Positions 1-5,140 of a DNA stretch of 5,195 nt are shown one piece after another. Below the pieces are notes generated by a model. It saw only the letters and a program-made list of their open reading frames with translations. It had not been told where the DNA came from and made no database searches. The DNA comes from Fervidobacterium sp. (GTDB taxonomy: Bacteria > Thermotogota > Thermotogae > Thermotogales > Fervidobacteriaceae). Position 1 is the first letter of the stretch. Each line of letters begins with the position of its first letter. Location of the stretch: the NCBI GenBank assembly GCA_003522805.1, contig DPIB01000094.1, positions 1-5,195 on the forward strand, read 5' to 3'. The translations under genes and the position numbers were made by a program.

Positions 1-16
1 TAGGTGGCGGGATGGT

Positions 17-1096
17 TTAATCGTTATCACTCCATACTTTAGGTGCCTCTTCACCGGTAATAACCCTCAAAGCACCATACGCTAGTGCTTCCATCTCCAT
101 TTCACCAGGCACAACAAAAATCGGACTGAATTTGTACACATATGATCTAATCATATCTATAAAGGTTTCACTATATGCCATACCACCTGTAAACACAATA
201 GCATCTATCTTCCCTTTCATTGCAGTGCATAATCCACCAATTTCTTGGGCAATTTGATAAGCCATTGCTTCAACAACTTCCATTGCTTTTGGATCTGACT
301 CCCCCATTTTTAGTGCCTTTCTCAAATCATTAGTACCGAGGTAGGCGATAAGGCCACCTCTTCCAACAAACATCTTTTTCATTTCTTGTTTGGTGTATTT
401 TCCAGAGTATGCCATTTCTACAACATCTCTAACAGGCAGGTCTCCTGTTCTTTCAGGAGTAAATGGACCTTCATCGTTTGTATTGTTTACATCTACCATC
501 TTACCATTCTCGAAGCGGCCTACTGAGATACCACTTCCAAGATGTACAACTATCATATTGAGTTCGTCAAACTTTCTTCCAAGTTCTTCAGCAATCCTGA
601 TGCCCACAATTCTCATGTTAGAAATGTGAGATAGGCTCTTTCTTTCCAAATCCTTAATTCCAGTGATTCTTGCTTCTGGCATAAGTTCATCGACACTAAC
701 TGGATCTGTTATGTAAACTGGAATAGCCTTCTTAGCCTTTCTTGTAAGTTCGTAACCAATTACGGCTCCTAAGTTTGACGCATGATCTACCTTTGTCTTG
801 TTTATAAGATAATTAACCATTCTTTCATCTACCATATATGTTCCACTTTCAACAGGTGTCAAAATTCCACCGCGGGCTGCTATTGCATCAAAATCCTCGA
901 GCTTCAGATTGTGCTTTTCTAAAAACTGCTCCACTGCTCGTTCTCTCATTTCCTTTTGTTCCATAACTACCTTATATTGTCCTAGCTCTTCAACGGAATG
1001 TTCCAAAATCTCTTGGAGTACCCTTTTTCTATCCTCGAAGACTGCTACCTTTGTACTTGCTGCACCTGGATTTATAACTAACAATTTCAATTTCAA
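17..1096 (-). CDS. buk: Butyrate kinase / branched-chain carboxylic acid kinase
   Basis: The 359-residue product belongs to the acetate/butyrate kinase group of the ASKHA fold. It makes carboxylate and ATP from an acyl phosphate and ADP in the cytoplasm. Visible motifs are the N-terminal phosphate loop NPGAASTK (9-16), RGGILTPVESGTY (75-87), DHASNLGAVIGYE (104-116), DPVSVDEL (131-138), a conserved-type His in SLSHISN (154-160), HLGSGISVG (185-193), DVNNTNDEGPFTPERTG (202-218) and the adenosine-side loop FTGGMAYS (302-309). The length is normal for Buk, and the order matches Buk rather than the longer AckA. Two motifs differ from what I recall as usual: NPGAAST for NPGSTST and HLGSG for HLGGG. 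The start is TTG at 1096-1094, overlapping the upstream gene's TGA and 5 nt after AAGGGG. TTG codons at 1090 and 1084 are alternatives. It is the second gene of an operon with an aminotransferase, so the real substrate may be isobutyryl- or isovaleryl-phosphate (inference). Confidence 0.93.
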   Translation of the reverse strand: MKLKLLVINPGAASTKVAVFEDRKRVLQEILEHSVEELGQYKVVMEQKEMRERAVEQFLEKHNLKLEDFDAIAARGGILTPVESGTYMVDERMVNYLINKTKVDHASNLGAVIGYELTRKAKKAIPVYITDPVSVDELMPEARITGIKDLERKSLSHISNMRIVGIRIAEELGRKFDELNMIVVHLGSGISVGRFENGKMVDVNNTNDEGPFTPERTGDLPVRDVVEMAYSGKYTKQEMKKMFVGRGGLIAYLGTNDLRKALKMGESDPKAMEVVEAMAYQIAQEIGGLCTAMKGKIDAIVFTGGMAYSETFIDMIRSYVYKFSPIFVVPGEMEMEALAYGALRVITGEEAPKVWSDND

Positions 1097-2328
1097 ATCA
1101 GCCCCTTTTTCTTGCCGTACTCTACCACTACTTTCTTCAATCTCTCCACTCCTTCGATGATTTGTTCTTCTGATGGTAGGCAGAATGAAAGCCTCATAGA
1201 AGAAGATTTGCTATCATCTATCGTAAACGCCTCTCCAGGTATGTAATAAATCTTCTTTTCCTTGGCCATATCAAACATTTCCATCGTATCGAATTCTTCC
1301 GGTAAAGTTAGCCAGATGAACAAACCACCCGTAGGATTGACCCAGTGAGTTCCTTCTATATCTGAGAAGTTCTCTTCCAATGCTTTAATCATCGTATCCT
1401 TCTTCTTTCTGTACAACTCAATTGCCGGTTTTAGATGCGCAAAAATATCGTACCTTTCGAGATATCTTGCAACTATTCTTTGATTGAGCCCTGGACTGCA
1501 AAGGTCTGCACCCTGCTTTGCCATATTCACTTTTCTAACAATATCAGCTCTACCTATAATTACACCTATTCGCATTCCTGGTGTGAGTATCTTACTGAAA
1601 GTGTTCAATAAAACAACTCTTTCTGGACCACCTAAACTGTACAGTGATGGCAGACTCTCTCCTTCAAATCTAAGTGCACCATAAGGATCATCTTCCAGGA
1701 TTATGATATCGTATTTATTACAGACTTCTATCAATCTTTTCCTCTTTTCAAGACTCATGGTAACACCGGCTGGATTATGGAAATTGGGGACTGTGTAAAG
1801 AAATCGGAAATTCTTCCTCTTGCCTTCTTTATCAAGTTCTTCCAACTTTTTCTCAAAATAATCAATATTTATACCATCATCTTCAAGAGGAATTGTTTCA
1901 AACTGAGTGAGTGTCATCCTGAAAGCACTTGCAGCACCAAGATATACAGGATACTCTACGAAGCAGATGCTGTCCTTGTCAAGGAAAATCCTTGCGATAA
2001 GGTCTAACGCTTGTTGTGAACCAGTTGTAAAGATAATATTATCACGGCTAACATCAGTTATTCCGTATGTCCTTTCGAGGAGCTTTATCATCTGTTGTGC
2101 GAGTTCGTCATCGCCTTCTGTTGTGTTATACTGCAGTGTGTATTTATACTCTTTTTCTGTAACTTCTTGAGCAATCTGAGCAAGTTCGTGCCGTGGGAAG
2201 GTGTCTGGATCCGGAACACCGCCACCGAACGATATAGAACCTGGTAATGAAGCAAATTTCAGTAACTCCCTAATCAGAGACGATTTCAAGTTCTTACCCA
2301 ATTCAGACAATTTGCTCTCCAGTTCCAT
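1093..2328 (-). CDS. PLP-dependent aminotransferase, class I/II (LysN/2-aminoadipate type)
   Basis: The 411-residue product is a complete fold-type I aminotransferase of the subgroup that includes LysN, archaeal alanine-glyoxylate aminotransferases and the C-terminal half of MocR regulators. There is no DNA-binding domain in front, so it is an enzyme. Visible elements are the substrate-loop motif ISFGGGVPDPDTFP (32-45), the PLP phosphate loop TGSQQAL (102-108), PNFHNPAG with Asn185, EDDPYG with Asp214 and Tyr216, the Schiff-base lysine Lys246 in NTFSKILTPGMRIG (242-255), and the carboxylate-binding Arg379 in MRLSF. It swaps an amino group between an amino acid and a 2-oxo acid in the cytoplasm. 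Substrates cannot be read from sequence; broad use of branched-chain, aromatic or 2-aminoadipate substrates is typical. A longer reading from GTG at 2337 is possible, but that codon lies in the Shine-Dalgarno sequence, so ATG 2328 is preferred. The downstream buk overlap suggests a catabolic role. Confidence 0.93.
   Translation of the reverse strand: MELESKLSELGKNLKSSLIRELLKFASLPGSISFGGGVPDPDTFPRHELAQIAQEVTEKEYKYTLQYNTTEGDDELAQQMIKLLERTYGITDVSRDNIIFTTGSQQALDLIARIFLDKDSICFVEYPVYLGAASAFRMTLTQFETIPLEDDGINIDYFEKKLEELDKEGKRKNFRFLYTVPNFHNPAGVTMSLEKRKRLIEVCNKYDIIILEDDPYGALRFEGESLPSLYSLGGPERVVLLNTFSKILTPGMRIGVIIGRADIVRKVNMAKQGADLCSPGLNQRIVARYLERYDIFAHLKPAIELYRKKKDTMIKALEENFSDIEGTHWVNPTGGLFIWLTLPEEFDTMEMFDMAKEKKIYYIPGEAFTIDDSKSSSMRLSFCLPSEEQIIEGVERLKKVVVEYGKKKGLI
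1102..1107 (-). promoter_or_regulatory. Ribosome binding site for buk (supports TTG start)
   Basis: AAGGGG on the minus strand lies inside the last codons of the upstream aminotransferase gene, 5 nt before the TTG at 1096. No ATG or GTG in this frame fits the signal. The start and the upstream stop share bases (TTGA), so translational coupling is likely. Confidence 0.6.
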
Positions 2329-2336
2329 GCATATCA

Positions 2337-2343
2337 CTCCTTT
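2337..2343 (-). promoter_or_regulatory. Ribosome binding site that fixes the aminotransferase start
   Basis: AAAGGAG on the minus strand ends 8 nt before ATG 2328-2326. The in-frame GTG at 2337-2335 uses the last G of this motif, so it could not be served by it. This argues for the shorter protein beginning MELESK. Confidence 0.75.
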
Positions 2344-2369
2344 ACAAATATTATGGTGAATCTATTACT

Positions 2370-2397
2370 ATATTAGCAAACATGTGCCAAATATCAA
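2370..2397 (-). promoter_or_regulatory. Predicted promoter of the aminotransferase-buk operon
   Basis: On the minus strand, TTGATA (2397-2392) is followed after 16 nt by TAATAT (2375-2370), which is preceded by TGC as an extended -10. The -35 matches TTGACA at 5 of 6 bases and the -10 matches TATAAT at 4 of 6. Transcription would begin near 2363, about 35 nt before ATG 2328. It was found by eye only. Confidence 0.45.
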
Positions 2398-2477
2398 AAG
2401 ACATATCCTTATGTTATAAGGCATTTAAAGTAGCATACTCGAGAATTTGGAAAGAATTCGATTGTGCAAACATTTGC
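2376..2477. repeat. Direct repeat GCAAACATKTGC, two copies 90 bp apart
   Basis: GCAAACATGTGC (2376-2387) and GCAAACATTTGC (2466-2477) are identical at 11 of 12 bases. The second is an inverted repeat with perfect 5-bp arms (GCAAA-CA-TTTGC), and the first is a weaker version of it. The first copy lies in the spacer and start of the -10 of the leftward promoter. They may be binding sites for a shared regulator (inference). Confidence 0.4.
2407..2421. repeat. Inverted repeat CCTTAT-gtt-ATAAGG
   Basis: The arms are perfect over 6 bp with a 3-nt centre. It lies just upstream of the predicted leftward -35, where an activator or repressor could act on the aminotransferase-buk operon. It is too short for a terminator and has no T-tract. 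The regulator is unknown. Confidence 0.4.
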
Positions 2478-2484
2478 ATGCAAA
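2473..2484. repeat. Perfect 12-bp palindrome TTTGCATGCAAA
   Basis: The sequence equals its own reverse complement. It overlaps the second copy of the direct repeat, giving alternating GCAAA/TTTGC blocks over 2466-2484. It looks like an operator-type dyad about 90-110 bp upstream of the rightward promoter. The function is not known. Confidence 0.4.
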
Positions 2485-2574
2485 AAAATTCACTATTAAC
2501 GATATTGTCATTTCACTAGTAAAAGATGTAAAATTGTATTGCATTACGGAAAATATGAATATGGTAATTAATAA

Positions 2575-2604
2575 TTCACTCGTTCAATTTAAACTTGCTA
2601 TATT
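2575..2604 (+). promoter_or_regulatory. Predicted promoter of the class V aminotransferase-serA operon
   Basis: TTCACT (2575-2580) is followed after 18 nt by TATATT (2599-2604), which carries an upstream TGC as an extended -10. The -35 is weak, matching the consensus at 4 of 6 bases. The start point would be near 2611, leaving a leader of about 27 nt with a strong Shine-Dalgarno sequence, AAGGAGG, at 2624-2630. An inverted repeat covers the -10, which suggests repression at this promoter. Confidence 0.5.
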
Positions 2605-2612
2605 GATAGCAA
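2595..2612. repeat. Inverted repeat TTGCTAT-attg-ATAGCAA over the -10 (candidate operator)
   Basis: The two 7-bp arms are perfectly complementary around a 4-nt centre. The repeat covers the -10 element and the expected start point of the serA operon promoter, a classic repressor position. It lacks a following T-tract, so it is not a terminator. A related TTGCTAATAT appears at the -10 of the leftward promoter (minus strand, 2379-2370). Confidence 0.5.
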
Positions 2613-2637
2613 CCATCACTTATAAGGAGGGATTTGT

Positions 2638-3774
2638 ATGGTAAGAAGATATTTACTTTTATCTCCTGGTCCTACTCCTGTGCCTCAGGAAGTCTTGCTC
2701 GAAGGCGCAAAAGAAACGATCCACCACAGAACACCTGAATTTGTAAACCTGCTGAAGGAGACATTGGAGCTCACAAAATACGTCTTTCAGACTCAGCATC
2801 CCGTTTACGTGCTCTCTTCGTCGGGAACAGGTGGGATGGAAACAGCGATGGTAAATCTTGTAAATCCGGGGGAAAAAGCGATAATCGTCAATGCCGGAAA
2901 ATTCGGTGAAAGATGGGTCGACATTGCAAAAGCTTACGGAATAGTTCCCGTCGAAATCAAGTTGCCGTGGGGAACAGCAGTTACACCGGAGATGATAGAA
3001 AAAGCATTGAAAGAGAACCCAGATGTAAAGGTAGTATTTACAACGTACAGTGAAACCTCGACGGGCACTGTTATTGATTTGGAAGGGATTGCAAAGCTCA
3101 CAAAGGGAACAGATGTCATACTCGTTACGGATGCAGTCAGTGGACTTCTTGCAGAACCATTGAAAATGGATGAGTGGGGAATAGATGTAGCAGTTTCCGG
3201 CGCCCAGAAAGGATGGATGTTGCCTCCAGGACTTGCTTTTATCGCAGTTAATGATAAAGCATACGCAAAAATCGAGAAGTGTACAAACAGCCGATACTAC
3301 TTCGATCTCAGAAAGTACAAAAAGAGTGCACCAGACAACCCATGGACAACTGCAGTCAATCTCATATACATGCTCAACAAGGCTGTCAAGATGCTCAAAG
3401 AAGAAGGTATAGAAAATGTGTGGGCAAGGCATAAACTATATGGAGAAGCCACAAGAGCTGCTATAAAAGAGATTGGTCTTGAATTGTTCTCTGAAAGGCC
3501 CGGGAATGTTCTTACTGCAGTTAAGTCACCAATTCCTTCAAGTAATTTGACAAAAGTTATGAGAGACAAATACGGTGTTACAATAGCAGCAGGGCAAGAG
3601 CCGATGAAGGACGAAATATTCAGAATATCTCATCTTGGGTACCTCACTCCATTCGATATCATCACTGGTATCACCGCACTTGAATTCTCACTCAATGAGC
3701 TTGGTTATAAAGTCGAGATAGGAAAAGGAGTCAAAGCAGCGGAAGAGGTACTTTTCAAAGGGTTGGTGGGATAA
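2638..3774 (+). CDS. Class V aminotransferase (serine-pyruvate/alanine-glyoxylate family), possible phosphoserine aminotransferase substitute
   Basis: The 378-residue product is a complete fold-type I class V PLP aminotransferase. It shows PGPTPVP (10-16), HHRTPEF (29-35), the PLP phosphate loop SGTGGMETA (62-70), ETSTG (139-143), the PLP pyridine-binding Asp165 in TDAVSGLL, the Schiff-base lysine Lys191 in [12 protein letters not shown] (187-198), and the substrate-carboxylate Arg329 in FRISHLGY. The ATG has a strong AAGGAGG 7 nt upstream. Members transaminate alanine, serine, aspartate or glyoxylate. A related methanogen enzyme, MJ0959, is reported to act as phosphoserine aminotransferase. 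serA begins 1 nt after this stop, so I infer that it converts 3-phosphohydroxypyruvate to phosphoserine. A serine-glyoxylate or alanine-glyoxylate role remains possible. It is not a typical SerC by sequence. Confidence 0.92.
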   Translation: MVRRYLLLSPGPTPVPQEVLLEGAKETIHHRTPEFVNLLKETLELTKYVFQTQHPVYVLSSSGTGGMETAMVNLVNPGEKAIIVNAGKFGERWVDIAKAYGIVPVEIKLPWGTAVTPEMIEKALKENPDVKVVFTTYSETSTGTVIDLEGIAKLTKGTDVILVTDAVSGLLAEPLKMDEWGIDVAVSGAQKGWMLPPGLAFIAVNDKAYAKIEKCTNSRYYFDLRKYKKSAPDNPWTTAVNLIYMLNKAVKMLKEEGIENVWARHKLYGEATRAAIKEIGLELFSERPGNVLTAVKSPIPSSNLTKVMRDKYGVTIAAGQEPMKDEIFRISHLGYLTPFDIITGITALEFSLNELGYKVEIGKGVKAAEEVLFKGLVG

Positions 3775-3775
3775 T

Positions 3776-4687
3776 ATGAGAATACATATCAATGATCCTT
3801 TGGATAAGAAAGCAACTGAGAAATTGTCAAGTTTGGAAGGCGTTGAACTTACTTCTCAGCATTACGAAAAAGACGATCTAATCAAAATCATGCCTGAGAT
3901 TGAAATACTTGTAGTAAGAAGTGCAACAAAAGTAACGGCTGATATCATTGAAGCTGGCAAAAATTTGAAGATCATAGGCAGAGCGGGAACTGGTCTTGAC
4001 AACATCGACGTTAAGGCTGCCGAGGAAAAGGGCATAAAGGTTATAAATACACCCGGAGCTAACAGCATATCGGTTGCGGAATTGACGATTGGTTTCATGC
4101 TCGCTTGTTCAAGGCACATTGCTCGTGGAACGATGGACCTTAAAAATGGTAAATGGACCAAGAAGGAACTCGAAGGCCATGAACTATTTGGGAGAACTGT
4201 TGGTATAATTGGATTTGGGAATATTGGAAGAGAAGTTGCGAAAAGGCTTGCAGCATTCAGTATGAGAATACTAGCATATGATCCTTTCATAAAGGAGACT
4301 GATTTACCTGTTGAAATGGTTGATCTTGAAACCATATACAGAGAAAGTGATTACATAACAGTGCACGTCCCATTGGCTCCAGAAACAAAGAAAATGATAA
4401 ACAAAGAGACAATAGAGAAGATGAAAGATGGAGTGATATTAGTCAATGCTGCCCGCGGAGGCATAATTGATGAAGAAGCACTCTACGAGGGTTTGAAGAG
4501 TGGAAAAATATATGCTGCTGGTCTTGATGTATTTGAATCAGAGCCACCAACGGATGAACTTAGGCAACAATTACTCGCACTACCAAACATAGTCGCAACA
4601 CCACACGTAGGTGCATCAACATTCGAAGCGCAAGAAAGGGTCGGAATGTTGTTAGTTGAAAGATTAATAAAAGAAATCACTGCATAA
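3776..4687 (+). CDS. serA: D-3-phosphoglycerate dehydrogenase, short form without ACT domain
   Basis: The 303-residue product is a D-isomer-specific 2-hydroxyacid dehydrogenase. It oxidises 3-phosphoglycerate to 3-phosphohydroxypyruvate with NAD, the first step of serine synthesis. The substrate half contains VRSATKV (47-53) and GRAGTGLDNID (68-78). The Rossmann domain has GFGNIG (146-151), with the NAD-ribose acidic residue Asp169 in AYDPF. The catalytic triad is complete: Arg227 in NAARGGI, Glu256 in DVFESEPP and His277 in TPHVGAST. The protein ends about 26 residues after the His, so it lacks the intervening and ACT domains that give serine feedback inhibition in E. coli SerA. ATG 3776 lies 1 nt after the aminotransferase stop, with only a weak GGTGGG before it, so translation is probably coupled. 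Hydroxypyruvate or glyoxylate reductase is the main alternative; GRAGTGLDNID and the neighbour favour SerA. Confidence 0.9.
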   Translation: MRIHINDPLDKKATEKLSSLEGVELTSQHYEKDDLIKIMPEIEILVVRSATKVTADIIEAGKNLKIIGRAGTGLDNIDVKAAEEKGIKVINTPGANSISVAELTIGFMLACSRHIARGTMDLKNGKWTKKELEGHELFGRTVGIIGFGNIGREVAKRLAAFSMRILAYDPFIKETDLPVEMVDLETIYRESDYITVHVPLAPETKKMINKETIEKMKDGVILVNAARGGIIDEEALYEGLKSGKIYAAGLDVFESEPPTDELRQQLLALPNIVATPHVGASTFEAQERVGMLLVERLIKEITA

Positions 4688-4730
4688 GGATCGTTTTTTC
4701 ACATTCGGCAAATAGCATAAACAAGTAGCA

Positions 4731-4768
4731 TAAAAGAGAGGGGGTCCCCCCTCTCTTTTATTCTTTAT
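4731..4768 (+). terminator. Intrinsic terminator of the aminotransferase-serA operon (possibly bidirectional)
   Basis: A 13-bp perfect stem (4731-4743 with 4748-4760) closes a GTCC tetraloop. Its core is GAGAGGGG/CCCCTCTC, followed by the T-rich run TTTTATTCTTTAT. It begins 43 nt after the serA stop. The mirrored TAAAA/TTTTA flanks mean it could also stop transcription from the other side. Confidence 0.92.
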
Positions 4769-4967
4769 GCAACAATAGCAAACCTACCATCATGACTATC
4801 ATGTTATTTCACCGCCAGTCGCTCTCAACGGGTGTCTATCAGCTTCTTATCACAAACAACAGTCGTGGCACACTAGTATTGCAACTGCTTAAAGTTTCGA
4901 TAACATTAATATTTATCACTCTTTATACATTATAGATACACTGTTTAAGAAAGTATCATAAACATTA

Positions 4968-4994
4968 TTGGCACTCTTGACAGCTAAGTGATAA
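4968..4994 (+). promoter_or_regulatory. CIRCE-like operator (predicted HrcA site)
   Basis: TTGGCACTC, 9 nt, then AAGTGATAA matches the CIRCE consensus TTAGCACTC-N9-GAGTGCTAA at 15 of 18 arm positions, with the exact 9-nt spacing. The -35 hexamer falls in the 9-nt centre, so a bound HrcA repressor would block RNA polymerase. This implies control by HrcA with release on heat stress (family knowledge plus inference; hrcA is not in the window). Confidence 0.75.
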
Positions 4995-5005
4995 TCCTGT
5001 ATAAT
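4977..5005 (+). promoter_or_regulatory. Strong sigma-A promoter of the hsp20 gene
   Basis: A perfect TTGACA (4977-4982) and a perfect TATAAT (5000-5005) are separated by 17 nt, the ideal spacing. Transcription should start near 5012, giving a leader of about 130 nt. The promoter is interlocked with the CIRCE-like operator. Consensus strength plus a repressor fits a gene kept off until stress. Confidence 0.88.
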
Positions 5006-5125
5006 AACATTGGAAGTTGAAAAGGTGAAAAGCAAATAAGTGTGATAAATGGAATCAATGAAAACACAGTAAACGCAGAAGTGGAAATCTTATCAATCAC
5101 AGGATATAGAAAATTGAAAAGCTAA

Positions 5126-5136
5126 AGAGGAGGTGG
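5126..5136 (+). promoter_or_regulatory. Strong ribosome binding site of the hsp20 gene
   Basis: AGAGGAGGTGG contains the full AGGAGG core (5128-5133), 7 nt before ATG 5141. It fixes the start. I see no pyrimidine-rich partner such as CCTCC in the leader that would obviously mask it. Confidence 0.85.
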
Positions 5137-5140
5137 CACT

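Larger units (their letters stand above)
2329..2637. other. Divergent intergenic control region
   Basis: This spacer separates the leftward aminotransferase-buk operon from the rightward aminotransferase-serA operon. It is very AT-rich and I see no credible gene in it. It holds a promoter candidate near each end and several inverted repeats listed separately. An open frame running through it into the class V gene start codes for a low-complexity protein with no recognisable family and no ribosome binding site, so I do not count it. Confidence 0.7.
4688..5140. other. Spacer between serA and the heat-shock gene
   Basis: These 453 bp hold, in order, a 13-bp-spaced direct repeat TAGCATAAA (4713-4721 and 4726-4734), the serA terminator, about 200 bp with no intact gene, the CIRCE-like operator with promoter, and the long leader of the hsp20 gene. 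The stretch at 4765-4843 is less AT-rich and contains a possible decayed minus-strand coding end (see findings). No RNA gene is recognisable. Confidence 0.65.

Noticed and set aside
2329..2337. Longer aminotransferase start at GTG 2337
   Set aside because: The GTG is part of the AAAGGAGTG Shine-Dalgarno sequence. ATG 2328 has ideal spacing from it, and the three extra residues (M-I-C) have no family support.
2447..2644. 65-codon plus-strand open frame spanning the divergent spacer
   Set aside because: It has no ribosome binding site and no family resemblance, overlaps the class V gene start in another frame, and would run through the predicted promoter and operator. A chance AT-rich frame is more likely.
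2659..3432. 257-codon minus-strand frame opposite the class V aminotransferase gene
   Set aside because: It is cysteine- and serine-rich with no recognisable domain, and lies entirely opposite a gene with all expected catalytic motifs. It is an antisense shadow.
3862..4335. 157-codon minus-strand frame opposite serA
   Set aside because: It lies antisense to a complete dehydrogenase, has serine-rich composition and no ribosome binding site. It is a shadow.
4758..4802. 14-residue hydrophobic minus-strand peptide frame with GGTGA upstream
   Set aside because: It is too short to support, its stop lies inside the terminator stem, and it competes with two other protein-like frames in the same DNA.
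4879..4906. Second promoter TTGCAA-16-TAACAT upstream of the CIRCE-like site
   Set aside because: The match is weak compared with the perfect TTGACA-17-TATAAT downstream and is expected by chance in AT-rich DNA.
4861..4960. CRISPR leader or repeat unit
   Set aside because: GTTTCGATAAC resembles part of a CRISPR repeat, but it occurs once and there is no repeat-spacer periodicity.
5134..5140. TGGCACT before the hsp20 ATG as a second CIRCE arm
   Set aside because: There is no partner arm at the 9-nt spacing and it lies between the ribosome binding site and the start codon. Coincidence is likely.
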